DNA of 64,000 nt from Kluyvera ascorbata_C. GTDB lineage: Bacteria > Pseudomonadota > Gammaproteobacteria > Enterobacterales > Enterobacteriaceae. Under the pieces are notes generated by a model that saw only the letters and a program-made list of their open reading frames with translations, was not told the DNA's origin and made no database searches. The position numbers were made by a program, and so were the translations under genes. Location of the stretch: the NCBI RefSeq assembly GCF_044197065.1, contig NZ_JBIQOI010000007.1, positions 124,001 through 188,000 on the forward strand, in the 5' to 3' direction. Below, piece after piece: positions 29,618 through 39,457 of the stretch; position 1 is the first letter of the stretch, and each line of letters begins with the position of its first letter.

Positions 29618-32600
29618 GTGCGCCTGATTATCACTTTACTGATGGCCTGGTGCCTCAGCCAGGGGGCGTACGCAGCGACGGCCCCCAACGCTCGACAAAT
29701 CGCCCAGGAACTGGAACAGGCAAAGGCGGCAAAGCCCGCCCAGCCTGAAACCGTCGAAGCGTTACAAAATGCCCTGACCGCGCTCGAAGAGCAGAAAGGC
29801 TCTCTTGAGCGCGCCGCGCAGTACCAGCAGGCCATCGACAACTTCCCCAAACTCTCCCAGACGCTGCGTAATCAGCTCAACAATCTGCGCGATGACCCGC
29901 GTCAGGTACCTGAGGGCATGAGCACCGATGCGTTGAATCAGGAGATTTTGCAGGTTAGCAGCCAACTGCTGGAAAAAACCCGCCTTGCTCAACAGGAGCA
30001 GGAGCGCGCCCGCGATATCGCGGATTCCCTGAACCAGCTTCCCCAGCAGCAGACCGACGCGCGCCGCCAGTTAAACGATGTGGAACGTCGGCTCGGCACA
30101 CAAACAGGCAATACGCCGCTGGCACAGGCACAAAGTCTCAATTTGCAGGCGGATTCCAGCAAACTCAAAGCGCTGGTTGATGAACTGGAGCTCGCACAGC
30201 TCTCTGCCAATAACCGCCAGGAACTGGCGCGCATGCGCTCTGAGCTCGCACAAAAGCAAAGCGAGCAGTTGGATGCGTATCTGCAAGCGCTGCGAAACCA
30301 GCTCAATAGCCAACGTCAACGTGAAGCGGAACAAGCGCTGGAAAGCACCGAACTGCTGGCGGAAAACAGCGAAAACCTGCCATCGGGTATCGTTGACCAG
30401 TTTAAGATTAACCGCGAACTTTCTCAGGCACTGAATCAACAGGCCCAGCGTATGGATCTGGTTGCCTCGCAGCAGCGTCAGGCGGCCAATCAGACGCTGC
30501 AGGTGCGTCAGGCTCTGAACACGCTGCGCGAGCAGTCACAGTGGCTGGGTTCATCGAATCTGCTCGGTGAAGCGCTGCGCGCGCAGGTCGCCCGTCTGCC
30601 GGAGATGCCAAAACCGCAGCAGTTGGATACCGAAATGGCCCAGCTGCGCGTGCATCGTCTGCGCTATGAAGACCTGCTGAACAAGCAGCCGCAGCTGCGC
30701 CAGATTCGCCAGGCCGACGGTCAGCCGCTCACCAGCGAAGAGAACCGCATTCTTGAAGCCCAGCTTCGCACTCAGCGCGAACTGCTGAATTCGCTGCTGC
30801 AAGGCGGCGATACGTTGATCCTAGAGCTGACCAAGCTGAAAGTCTCCAACAGCCAGTTGGAAGACGCGCTAAAAGAGGTCAACGAAGCGACCCACCGCTA
30901 CCTGTTCTGGACCTCCGACGTACGGCCTATCGACTTCAGTTGGCCGCTTGAAATTGTCCAGGACCTGCGCCGCCTGATCTCGCTCGATACGTTCAGTCAG
31001 CTCGGCAAAGCCAGCATGATGATGCTGACCAGCCGTCAAACGCTGTTCCCGCTGTTTGGCGCCCTGCTGCTGGTTGGCTTCAGCATCAGCTCACGTAAAC
31101 ACTTCACGCGCTTCCTGGAGCGTTCCAGCGCCCGTGTAGGCAAAGTCACCCAGGATCACTTCTGGCTGACGCTACGCACGGTTTTCTGGTCTATCCTGGT
31201 CGCCTCACCGCTGCCGGTGCTGTGGGCAACCCTTGGCTATGGTTTACAGGAAGCGTGGCCCTTCCCGCTCGCCGTCGCCGTCGGCGATGGCGTCACCGCT
31301 ACCGTACCACTGCTATGGGTGGTGATGATTTGCGCGGCATTCGCCCGCACCAACGGCCTGTTTATCGTACACTTTGGCTGGCCGCAGCACCGCGTGGCGC
31401 GCGCGATGCGCTACTACCTGATGAGCATCGGGCTTATCGTGCCGCTGATTATGGCGCTGATCATGTTCGATAATCTCAACGACCGTGAGTTCTCCGCCTC
31501 GCTCGGCAGGCTGTGCTTTATCCTGATCTGCGGCGCGCTGGCAATAGTCACGTTGAGCCTGAAACGCGCCGGGATCCCGCTCTATCTCGATAAAAGCGGC
31601 AGTGGTGAAAACCGCGTTAACCTGCTGCTGTGGAACCTGATGATTGGCGCGCCGCTGCTGGCGATTTTCACCGCGGCGGTGGGCTATCTTGCCACCTCGC
31701 AGGCGCTGCTGGCGCGTCTGGAAACCTCTGTCGCTATCTGGTTCCTGCTGCTGGTGATTTACCACGTCATCCGCCGCTGGATGCTGATTCAGCGCCGCCG
31801 TCTGGCCTTTGACCGCGCCAAACACAAGCGTGCCGAAATGCTGGCGCACCGCGCCCGCGGCGAGGAAGAAGCGCACGCCAGCAGTCTGGAAGGGTCGGTC
31901 GAGCAGGAGGTGAGCGAAGTCAACCTCGATACCATCAGCGAGCAGTCGCTACGCCTGGTGCGCTCGATTCTGATGCTGATTGCGCTGGTGTCGGTGATTA
32001 TCCTGTGGTCGGAAATTCACTCGGCGTTTGGCTTCCTCGAGAACATTTCGCTGTGGGACGTCACCTCAACGGTTCAGGGCGTTGAAAGCATCGAGCCGAT
32101 TACCCTCGGCGCCGTGCTGATCGCGATTCTGGTGCTAATCATCACCACCCAGTTGGTGCGTAATCTGCCCGCGTTGCTGGAGCTGGCCATTCTGCAACAC
32201 CTGGATTTAACGCCGGGCACCGGCTATGCCATCACCACCATCACCAAATATCTGCTGCTGCTGATAGGCGGGCTGGTTGGATTCTCGATGATTGGCATTG
32301 AATGGTCGAAGCTGCAATGGCTGGTCGCCGCACTCGGTGTCGGTCTCGGTTTTGGTTTGCAGGAGATTTTCGCCAACTTCATCTCCGGCCTGATTATTCT
32401 GTTTGAGAAACCGATTCGTATTGGCGATACGGTCACCATTCGGGACCTGACCGGCAGCGTGACCAAAATCAACACCCGCGCCACCACCATCAGCGACTGG
32501 GACCGCAAAGAGATTATCGTGCCGAACAAGGCGTTTATCACCGAGCAGTTCATCAACTGGTCACTGTCGGATTCGGTCACGCGCGTGGTGTTAAGCATTC

Positions 32601-32935
32601 CCGCGCCGTCGGACGCCAACAGCGAAGAGGTGGCGCAGATCCTGTTGACCGCCGCGCACCGTTGCTCGCTGGTGATTGATAATCCAGCGCCGGAAGCGTT
32701 CCTTGTCGATTTACAGCAGGGGATTCAGATTTTCGAGCTGCGTATCTACGCCGCCGAGATGGGTCACCGTATGCCGCTGCGTCATGAATTACACCAGTTG
32801 ATTCTGGCAGGCTTCCGCCAGCACGGTATCGATATGCCGTTCCCACCGTTCCAGATGCGTCTGGAGACCCTGGATGGCCGGAAAACGGGAAGAACGCTGA
32901 CCTCTGCAGGCAAACGCCAGCCGGGAAGTCTGTAA
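29618..32935 (+). CDS. mscM: Mechanosensitive channel of miniconductance MscM
   Basis: 1105-residue inner-membrane channel of the MscK/MscM type, opening near lytic tension. Signal peptide 1-20 (ending GAYAA), a long Gln/Leu-rich periplasmic coiled-coil domain (about 25-450), many transmembrane helices from about 475 to 900, and the MscS core with pore-lining GLQEIFANFISGLIILFEKP followed by the beta domain IRIGDTVTI. GTG start with AAGGG upstream; co-transcribed with psd. Confidence 0.96.
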   Translation: MRLIITLLMAWCLSQGAYAATAPNARQIAQELEQAKAAKPAQPETVEALQNALTALEEQKGSLERAAQYQQAIDNFPKLSQTLRNQLNNLRDDPRQVPEGMSTDALNQEILQVSSQLLEKTRLAQQEQERARDIADSLNQLPQQQTDARRQLNDVERRLGTQTGNTPLAQAQSLNLQADSSKLKALVDELELAQLSANNRQELARMRSELAQKQSEQLDAYLQALRNQLNSQRQREAEQALESTELLAENSENLPSGIVDQFKINRELSQALNQQAQRMDLVASQQRQAANQTLQVRQALNTLREQSQWLGSSNLLGEALRAQVARLPEMPKPQQLDTEMAQLRVHRLRYEDLLNKQPQLRQIRQADGQPLTSEENRILEAQLRTQRELLNSLLQGGDTLILELTKLKVSNSQLEDALKEVNEATHRYLFWTSDVRPIDFSWPLEIVQDLRRLISLDTFSQLGKASMMMLTSRQTLFPLFGALLLVGFSISSRKHFTRFLERSSARVGKVTQDHFWLTLRTVFWSILVASPLPVLWATLGYGLQEAWPFPLAVAVGDGVTATVPLLWVVMICAAFARTNGLFIVHFGWPQHRVARAMRYYLMSIGLIVPLIMALIMFDNLNDREFSASLGRLCFILICGALAIVTLSLKRAGIPLYLDKSGSGENRVNLLLWNLMIGAPLLAIFTAAVGYLATSQALLARLETSVAIWFLLLVIYHVIRRWMLIQRRRLAFDRAKHKRAEMLAHRARGEEEAHASSLEGSVEQEVSEVNLDTISEQSLRLVRSILMLIALVSVIILWSEIHSAFGFLENISLWDVTSTVQGVESIEPITLGAVLIAILVLIITTQLVRNLPALLELAILQHLDLTPGTGYAITTITKYLLLLIGGLVGFSMIGIEWSKLQWLVAALGVGLGFGLQEIFANFISGLIILFEKPIRIGDTVTIRDLTGSVTKINTRATTISDWDRKEIIVPNKAFITEQFINWSLSDSVTRVVLSIPAPSDANSEEVAQILLTAAHRCSLVIDNPAPEAFLVDLQQGIQIFELRIYAAEMGHRMPLRHELHQLILAGFRQHGIDMPFPPFQMRLETLDGRKTGRTLTSAGKRQPGSL

Positions 32936-32965
32936 CAACCTCGGCCGGGCTACGGTGTGGGTCTT

Positions 32966-33041
32966 GTAGGCCTGATAAGCGTAGCGCCATCAGGCAATCG
33001 GTGCTGATTGCCGGATGGCGGCGTTGCCTTATCCGGCCTAC
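32966..33041. repeat. REP pair between mscM and yjeM
   Basis: Inverted units GTAGGCCTGATAAGCGTAGC...ATCAGGC and TTGCCGGATGGCGGCG...TTATCCGGCCTAC between two convergent genes. Confidence 0.88.
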
Positions 33042-33052
33042 AACGGCCCTAT

Positions 33053-34555
33053 TTACTCTGCCACCAGAATGGGCTGACGGTTAATACGGCGATGATAGTT
33101 CTCATAAATCGCCATCGCCAGCAGCGAGAAGAAGATTGGCCCGCCAACCATCCACATTGCGCTGCTCCAGTCCCCAGCTTCAATCACCGGCTGAATAATG
33201 GTGAAGATATTGGCGAAGGTCACCACCAGTACAACCACGCTGGTTGCCAGCCATGTTGAGCCTTTGGTTTTGAAAATCACAAACGGACGTTCGAGATCCA
33301 TTTTGGCCTTAAAGAACGGGAAGGCCAGCGCCAGGAACAGGTATGGCAGGGTCATCGACACGTTCGCCATCAGCGTCAGCTTGTTGTAGAACGCCGAGGC
33401 AGTATCACCACCAAACGACACCAGCAGGATGAACGCGCTCACCAGCAGACACTGCATCCACATCGCGGTGGACGGCATGCCGTTGGCATTCAGACGGGTC
33501 ATCGACGCTGGCCACAGCGCTTTTGGCGTACCCTGAATAATTGCTTTCAGCGGCGAGTAGCTCAGAGTGAAGAACGCCCCGGTGTAGGCAAGGAACATCG
33601 ACAGGCCGGTGATGCGCGCAAACCACACGCCCACCGTCGCCGACACTTCCGGTGACAGGTGCATAGCGTTGCCGAGCGTTGAGCCCAGGCTGGTCATCAG
33701 GACATAAGTAATGTTGCCAAGGTTCACTGAACGGTCGCTCAGAATTTGCTGCCAGTTGGTGCTCACGCCCCACAGGAAGATAGCTAACGAATAACCGATT
33801 GAGATAACAATCGCCGCAAAAACAATTCCTTTGGCGAAGTTCTTTTCTGGTTTATCGGTTTTATCCACCAGGCCGCCGACGGCTTCAATACCGCCATAGG
33901 CAAAAATAGCAAATACCACAAACGATAATACCGCCAGACCGGATTGATAACCTGGGTTTGGCAAAGTGGTGAAATTAAGAGGTTGTGCGAAGTGGCCGCC
34001 ATTTAATAACAAAATGGCAATACTCACTAACAATAAAACTAAATTCAGACACATTACCGAAATACCGCCAACGGCGGTAATGCGGGCAATTTTATTAATT
34101 CCCTTAGAGGCAACCGTGGTGACCAGCACCATCCAGACGACGGCCAGCAGACCCACAACCTGCGTCGATTGCAGTCCCGCCACGCCCCAGTGCTGCGTCA
34201 TATCAGAGCCAAACAGGAAGGTGGAGAACGGCACCCACACCTTGGCAGAGGTACTCACCATCCAGACCACGTAAGAGGAGAACCACATAAAGGTGCCAAT
34301 AAACGCATAGCGTGGGCCCACACTATTATTCATCCAGGAATAGATCCCGCCCTCTTCTTTACGATACGCCGAACCCATTTCAGCCATCATTAAGGCGAAT
34401 GGGATAAAGAATAAAAGCGCGGAAAATATATACCAGGTTATCGCACTATAGCCCATCAGATAAAAAGCTGAGGGGCTATTAGCAAAGCCAAATACTGACG
34501 TGAATATCATCAGGATGAGTCCTATCAGGCTCATCTTTTTAATTGATTGGGTCAT
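33053..34555 (-). CDS. yjeM: APC-family amino-acid transporter YjeM
   Basis: 500-residue integral inner-membrane protein with about 12 hydrophobic helices, of the amino-acid/polyamine/organocation superfamily (glutamate:GABA antiporter branch). The N-terminal TSVFGFANSPSAFY matches the family's unwound helix-1 region. Substrate unproven. The E. coli neighbours yjeN and yjeO are absent here. Confidence 0.92.
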   Translation of the reverse strand: MTQSIKKMSLIGLILMIFTSVFGFANSPSAFYLMGYSAITWYIFSALLFFIPFALMMAEMGSAYRKEEGGIYSWMNNSVGPRYAFIGTFMWFSSYVVWMVSTSAKVWVPFSTFLFGSDMTQHWGVAGLQSTQVVGLLAVVWMVLVTTVASKGINKIARITAVGGISVMCLNLVLLLVSIAILLLNGGHFAQPLNFTTLPNPGYQSGLAVLSFVVFAIFAYGGIEAVGGLVDKTDKPEKNFAKGIVFAAIVISIGYSLAIFLWGVSTNWQQILSDRSVNLGNITYVLMTSLGSTLGNAMHLSPEVSATVGVWFARITGLSMFLAYTGAFFTLSYSPLKAIIQGTPKALWPASMTRLNANGMPSTAMWMQCLLVSAFILLVSFGGDTASAFYNKLTLMANVSMTLPYLFLALAFPFFKAKMDLERPFVIFKTKGSTWLATSVVVLVVTFANIFTIIQPVIEAGDWSSAMWMVGGPIFFSLLAMAIYENYHRRINRQPILVAE

Positions 34556-34726
34556 ATGACCATCCCTTATTTTAGAACATTTTTTTTACACATCGACAGG
34601 GCACCGCGCGGCATACTTGCGAGAGCAAGGCAACGGAAAATCGACGCGAGAAATTGCTGGCTGGATGATAGCAAATAACCAGACGAATCTTGTGACCTTA
34701 AGAGGGAATTTGAAAATATATGACTA

Positions 34727-34751
34727 AAAATGGCGCATAAAGCGCCATTTT
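34727..34751. terminator. Bidirectional-looking terminator between yjeM and epmA
   Basis: Stem AAAATGGCGC/GCGCCATTTT with a 5-base loop, T-rich on both strands. It lies 19 bases past the epmA stop, so it mainly ends epmA transcription. Confidence 0.8.
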
Positions 34752-34769
34752 ATCTTATCGGATAGTGGG

Positions 34770-35747
34770 TTACGCGCGATCGACGCTAAAGGCCAGCACC
34801 TCGGACAAGGTTTCCGCCCCCAGCGCCAGCATGATCAGACGGTCAACGCCCAGCGCCACGCCGGAACAGTCCGGCAGGCCAGCGGCCAGCGCGTCCAGCA
34901 GGTTTTGATCGATAGGCTGCTGCGGTAGGCCGCGTGCCGCACGTTTACGGTTATCCTGCTCAAAACGCTGCTGCTGTTCGCGGGCATCGGTCAGCTCATG
35001 GAAACCGTTCGCCAGTTCAATTCCCTTAAAGTAAACCTCAAAGCGTTCAGCCACGCGGTGGTCTTCAGCGCTAATCTGCGCCAACGACGCCTGGCTTGCC
35101 GGGAAGTGATAAACGAAGGTCGGGCGATCTTTACCAATGTGCGGCTCTACGCCAAAGGCAAACAGCAGCTGCAGCAGCGTATCCCTATCTTCTTCGGTCT
35201 CGGCCACGTTGCTCAAGTCAAGCTTCGCCGCCGCTTCACGCAGCTGCGTTTTATCCGCCGACAGCGGGTCAATTTCCAGATGGCGCTGGAAAGCCTGCTG
35301 ATAGGAGAGGCTTTCTGCCGGTTGGGTTTCCAGTACCTGCTGTAGCAGGTCGTCCACTTCGTTAATGAGGCGATACATATCGAAGTGCGGGCGATACCAC
35401 TCCAGCATGGTGAATTCCGGGTTATGGTGGCGCCCCATCTCTTCGTTGCGGAAGCTACGGCAAAGCTGGAACACCGGGCCACACCCTGCCGCCAGCAGGC
35501 GCTTCATGTGGTATTCCGGGCTGGTCATCAGATACAGGTTCATTCCCTCGGAATGCCCTGGGCCAACAAAGCGAGTCTCAAACGGAACCAAATGGACGTC
35601 AGTTACCGTTGCCTGGCTCATACAAGGCGTCTCCACCTCCAGTACTCCACGGTCAGCGAAGAAACGACGAATTTCCGCCATCAGTGCCGCACGCTTTAAC
35701 AGGTTAGGGATGGATGCGCTCGGCTGCCAGGTTGCCGTCTCGCTCAT
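34770..35747 (-). CDS. epmA: EF-P beta-lysyltransferase EpmA
   Basis: 325-residue paralog of the lysyl-tRNA synthetase catalytic domain, lacking the anticodon-binding domain. It attaches (R)-beta-lysine to Lys34 of EF-P. Class II motif 2 is FQLCRSFRNEEMGRHHNPEF (about 104-123) and motif 3 GVALGVDRLIML lies near the end. The start at 35747 (MSETATWQ) fits the family; the reading from 35855 adds 36 spurious residues. Its substrate gene efp and partner epmB are 5 kb away. Confidence 0.97.
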   Translation of the reverse strand: MSETATWQPSASIPNLLKRAALMAEIRRFFADRGVLEVETPCMSQATVTDVHLVPFETRFVGPGHSEGMNLYLMTSPEYHMKRLLAAGCGPVFQLCRSFRNEEMGRHHNPEFTMLEWYRPHFDMYRLINEVDDLLQQVLETQPAESLSYQQAFQRHLEIDPLSADKTQLREAAAKLDLSNVAETEEDRDTLLQLLFAFGVEPHIGKDRPTFVYHFPASQASLAQISAEDHRVAERFEVYFKGIELANGFHELTDAREQQQRFEQDNRKRAARGLPQQPIDQNLLDALAAGLPDCSGVALGVDRLIMLALGAETLSEVLAFSVDRA

Positions 35748-36058
35748 GTTTTTTTCTCCGATTTCAGACAAGGGCACGAAGTCTACCCGCAAGTGATACA
35801 CGACACAAATATTGCTCAGTAATTTCCCGAATAGCCGGAAAGAAGATTTCTCCAATTAATTCCACAACGTAATTCATCAGCTACAGTGATAAATAAACCG
35901 CACAGAACGACAAAAAAATCGAACACATCAAATTTCCCCCACAACCCTACGGGTATACTGCTTTACCCATAAAGGAGCAGTGGAAACGTTTTTGCGCAGG
36001 CCACGTGATATCCCCCCACGCAGCCTGTTGTGAAATAACAAAAATCTGGAGGAATGTC
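35748..36058. promoter_or_regulatory. Divergent epmA-frdA promoter region
   Basis: 311 bases without a gene. It contains a good -10 hexamer TATACT (at about 35954) and several ATCAA half-sites such as 35926..35931 that could belong to an FNR box, expected for anaerobic frd control. No full FNR palindrome was recognised by eye. Confidence 0.45.
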
Positions 36059-37849
36059 GTGCAAACCTTTCAAGCCGATCTAGCCATTATTGGCGCAGGC
36101 GGGGCCGGATTACGCGCTGCTATCGCAGCCGCCCAGGCCAACCCAAAAGCCAAAATCGCATTGATCTCAAAAGTTTATCCTATGCGCAGCCACACGGTGG
36201 CCGCTGAAGGTGGCTCCGCCGCCGTCGCACAGGACCATGATAGCTTCGAATACCATTTTCACGACACCGTCGCCGGCGGCGACTGGCTTTGCGAGCAGGA
36301 TGTCGTCGATTACTTCGTCCATCATTGCCCAACCGAAATGACCCAGCTCGAACAGTGGGGCTGTCCGTGGAGCCGTCGGCCAGACGGTAGCGTCAACGTT
36401 CGCCGCTTCGGCGGAATGAAGATTGAACGCACCTGGTTTGCCGCCGATAAAACCGGCTTCCACATGCTGCATACCCTGTTCCAGACCTCCCTTCAGTTCC
36501 CACAAATTCAACGCTTTGACGAACACTTCGTCCTCGACATTCTGGTCGATGACGGTCAGGCCCGTGGCCTGGTGGCGATGAACATGATGGAAGGCTCGCT
36601 GGTGCAAATTCGCGCCAACGCGGTGGTAATGGCCACCGGCGGTGCAGGCCGCGTCTACCGCTACAACACCAACGGCGGCATCGTCACCGGTGACGGCATG
36701 GGTATGGCGCTGAGTCACGGCGTTCCATTGCGCGACATGGAATTTGTTCAGTATCACCCGACCGGCCTACCGGGCTCGGGCATCCTGATGACCGAAGGTT
36801 GTCGTGGTGAAGGCGGTATTCTGGTCAACAAAAACGGCTATCGCTACCTGCAGGATTACGGCATGGGCCCGGAAACCCCACTCGGCGAGCCGAAAAACAA
36901 ATACATGGAGCTGGGCCCGCGCGACAAAGTCTCCCAGGCCTTCTGGCACGAATGGCGCAAAGGCAATACCGTGCCAACGCCACGCGGCGACGTGGTCTAC
37001 CTCGACCTGCGCCACCTCGGCGAGAAAAAACTGCTGGAACGTTTGCCGTTCATCTGCGAACTGGCGAAAGCCTACGTGGGCGTGGATCCGGTCAAAGAGC
37101 CAATTCCGGTTCGCCCAACCGCGCACTACACCATGGGCGGCATCGAAACCGACCAGCAGTGTGAAACCCGCATTAAAGGCCTGTTTGCCGTCGGCGAATG
37201 TTCTTCCGTCGGTCTGCACGGTGCCAACCGTCTGGGCTCCAACTCGCTGGCAGAATTGGTGGTATTTGGCCGCATGGCCGGTGAGCAGGCGATGGCTCGC
37301 GCGGCAACCGCCGGCGAAGCTAACGGCAGCGCGCTGGACGCGCAGGTCAGCGATATCGAAAACCGCCTGAAAGCGCTGGTGAATCAGGAAGGCAGCGAAA
37401 ACTGGTCGAAGATCCGCGACGAGATGGGCCTGTCGATGGAAGAAGGCTGCGGTATTTACCGTACGCCGGAGCTGATGCAGAAAACCATCGATAAGCTGGC
37501 TGAACTGCAGGAACGCTTCAAGCGCGTACGCGTGACCGATACCTCCAGCGTCTTCAACACCGACCTGCTGTACACCATCGAACTGGGCCACGGCCTGAAC
37601 GTTGCCGAATGTATGGCGCACTCCGCCATGGCGCGTAAAGAGTCCCGCGGCGCGCACCAGCGTCTGGACGAAGGCTGCACCGAACGTGACGACGTCAATT
37701 TCCTCAAGCATACCCTCGCCTTCCGCGACGCCGACGGCACTACGCGCCTCGACTACAGCGATGTGAAGATAACGACCCTGCCACCGGCAAAACGCGTCTA
37801 CGGCGCGGAAGCCGAAGCGGCCGAGAAGAAGGAGACGGCGAATGGCTGA
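36059..37849 (+). CDS. frdA: Fumarate reductase flavoprotein subunit
   Basis: 596-residue catalytic subunit reducing fumarate to succinate in anaerobic respiration. GAGGAG FAD motif at 12-17, covalent-FAD His45 in MRSHTVAAEGG, active-site HPTGLPG and TEGCRGEGG. The start is GTG at 36059, 6 bases past GGAGG (V of MQTFQADL); the reading from 36005 is not supported. Shares 8 bases with frdB; first gene of frdABCD. Confidence 0.98.
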   Translation: MQTFQADLAIIGAGGAGLRAAIAAAQANPKAKIALISKVYPMRSHTVAAEGGSAAVAQDHDSFEYHFHDTVAGGDWLCEQDVVDYFVHHCPTEMTQLEQWGCPWSRRPDGSVNVRRFGGMKIERTWFAADKTGFHMLHTLFQTSLQFPQIQRFDEHFVLDILVDDGQARGLVAMNMMEGSLVQIRANAVVMATGGAGRVYRYNTNGGIVTGDGMGMALSHGVPLRDMEFVQYHPTGLPGSGILMTEGCRGEGGILVNKNGYRYLQDYGMGPETPLGEPKNKYMELGPRDKVSQAFWHEWRKGNTVPTPRGDVVYLDLRHLGEKKLLERLPFICELAKAYVGVDPVKEPIPVRPTAHYTMGGIETDQQCETRIKGLFAVGECSSVGLHGANRLGSNSLAELVVFGRMAGEQAMARAATAGEANGSALDAQVSDIENRLKALVNQEGSENWSKIRDEMGLSMEEGCGIYRTPELMQKTIDKLAELQERFKRVRVTDTSSVFNTDLLYTIELGHGLNVAECMAHSAMARKESRGAHQRLDEGCTERDDVNFLKHTLAFRDADGTTRLDYSDVKITTLPPAKRVYGAEAEAAEKKETANG

Positions 37850-38576
37850 GATGCAGAATTTAAAAATTGAGATTGTGCGCTACAACCCGGAAGTGGATAG
37901 CGCACCGCACAGCGCCTTCTATGAAGTGCCTTACGATGAGCAGACTTCGCTGCTCGATGCCCTGGGCTACATCAAAGATAACCTCGCGCCGGATCTCAGC
38001 TATCGCTGGTCCTGCCGTATGGCTATCTGCGGCTCCTGCGGCATGATGGTCAACAAGGTGCCGAAGCTTGCCTGTAAAACCTTCCTGCGTGAATACACCA
38101 AGGGAATCAAGGTCGAGGCGCTGGCAAATTTCCCTATCGAGCGCGATCTGGTGGTCGATATGACCCACTTTATCGAAAGTCTGGAAGCGATTAAGCCGTA
38201 CATTATCGGCAACCCGCGCACGCCGGATCAGGGGCCAAATACCCAGACTCCGGCGCAGATGGCGAAGTATCACCAGTTCTCCGGCTGCATCAACTGCGGT
38301 CTGTGCTATGCCGCCTGCCCGCAGTTTGGCCTGAACCCAGAGTTTATCGGCCCAGCGGCAATTACCCTGGCGCATCGCTACAACGAAGACAGCCGCGACC
38401 ACGGTAAGAAAGAGCGTATGGCGCAGTTGAACGGCCAGAATGGCGTCTGGACCTGTACGTTTGTTGGCTACTGTTCCGAAGTGTGTCCGAAACACGTCGA
38501 CCCGGCAGCCGCTATTCAGCAGGGCAAAGTGGAAAGTTCGAAAGACTTTCTTATTGCCACCCTGAAACCACGCTAA
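37842..38576 (+). CDS. frdB: Fumarate reductase iron-sulfur subunit
   Basis: 244-residue electron-transfer subunit. [2Fe-2S] cysteines 58, 63, 66 and 78 (SCRMAICGSCG); C-terminal [4Fe-4S] and [3Fe-4S] sets in CINCGLCYAACP and CTFVGYCSEVCPKHVDP. Overlaps frdA by 8 bases and is followed by frdC after 10 bases. Confidence 0.98.
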   Translation: MAEMQNLKIEIVRYNPEVDSAPHSAFYEVPYDEQTSLLDALGYIKDNLAPDLSYRWSCRMAICGSCGMMVNKVPKLACKTFLREYTKGIKVEALANFPIERDLVVDMTHFIESLEAIKPYIIGNPRTPDQGPNTQTPAQMAKYHQFSGCINCGLCYAACPQFGLNPEFIGPAAITLAHRYNEDSRDHGKKERMAQLNGQNGVWTCTFVGYCSEVCPKHVDPAAAIQQGKVESSKDFLIATLKPR

Positions 38577-38586
38577 GGAGTGCATG

Positions 38587-38982
38587 ATGACGACTAAACG
38601 CAAACCCTATGTACGGCCAATGCCGTCCACCTGGTGGAAAAATCTGCCGTTTTATCGCTTCTATATGCTGCGTGAAGGGACGGCAGTACCGACGGTGTGG
38701 TTCAGCATCGTGCTGATTTACGGCCTGTTTGCGCTGAAGCACGGCGCGGAAAGCTGGGCGGGCTACGTTGGTTTCCTGCAAAACCCGGTGGTGGTGGTGC
38801 TGAACCTGATTACCCTGGCCGCCGCGCTGCTGCATACCAAGACCTGGTTTGAGCTGGCGCCAAAGGCCGCCAACATCATCGTTAAAAGCGAAAAAATGGG
38901 GCCAGAGCCGATTATCAAAGGGCTTTGGGTGGTTACCGCGCTAGTCAGCGTGGTGATTCTGCTTGTCGCGTTGTTCTGGTAA
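38587..38982 (+). CDS. frdC: Fumarate reductase membrane anchor subunit C
   Basis: 131-residue anchor with three transmembrane helices (about 28-48, 65-83, 108-129) that binds menaquinol with FrdD. Of two tandem ATGs, 38587 is chosen because AAGGAG then lies 6 bases upstream. Confidence 0.96.
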   Translation: MTTKRKPYVRPMPSTWWKNLPFYRFYMLREGTAVPTVWFSIVLIYGLFALKHGAESWAGYVGFLQNPVVVVLNLITLAAALLHTKTWFELAPKAANIIVKSEKMGPEPIIKGLWVVTALVSVVILLVALFW

Positions 38983-38992
38983 GGAGACTGGT

Positions 38993-39352
38993 ATGATTAA
39001 CCCGAACCCAAAACGTTCCGATGAACCGGTATTCTGGGGTCTATTTGGCGCAGGCGGCATGTGGGGCGCGATTATTGCGCCGGTCATCGTGTTGCTGGTT
39101 GGCGTGCTGCTGCCGTTAGGCCTGGCACCGGCCGATGCCTTCAGCTACGAACGCGTGCTGAGCTTTGCCCACAGCCTGATTGGCCGCGCGTTTATCTTCC
39201 TGATGATCGTGCTGCCGCTGTGGTGCGGCCTGCACCGTATTCACCATGCGATGCATGACCTGAAAATCCATGTTCCGAACGGGAAGTGGGTGTTCTACGG
39301 TCTGGCAGCGATTCTAACGGTGGTGACGCTGGTCGGCGTGCTGTTTATTTAA
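38993..39352 (+). CDS. frdD: Fumarate reductase membrane anchor subunit D
   Basis: 119-residue anchor with three transmembrane helices and the conserved HRIHHAMHDLKIH segment (about 81-93) near the quinone site. The start at 38993 (MINPNPKR) has AAGGAG upstream. Last gene of the frd operon; in E. coli ampC follows, here it does not. Confidence 0.97.
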   Translation: MINPNPKRSDEPVFWGLFGAGGMWGAIIAPVIVLLVGVLLPLGLAPADAFSYERVLSFAHSLIGRAFIFLMIVLPLWCGLHRIHHAMHDLKIHVPNGKWVFYGLAAILTVVTLVGVLFI

Positions 39353-39376
39353 CCTCATTGGCGCTGCGCAGGGTCT

Positions 39377-39443
39377 GTAGGCCTGATAAGCGCAGCGCCA
39401 TCAGGCGCATTGCCGGATGGCGGCTACGCCTTATCCGGCCTAC
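39377..39443. repeat. REP pair at the frdD-sugE junction
   Basis: Inverted units GTAGGCCTGATAAGCGCAGC and GCCGGATGGCGGCTACGCC...TCCGGCCTAC. They occupy the place where ampC and blc lie in E. coli. Confidence 0.88.
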
Positions 39444-39457
39444 GGTTCCACACGGAA

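Noticed and set aside
36767..37711. Long open frame antisense to frdA
   Set aside because: Shadow of frdA codon usage; nothing in it resembles a protein family.
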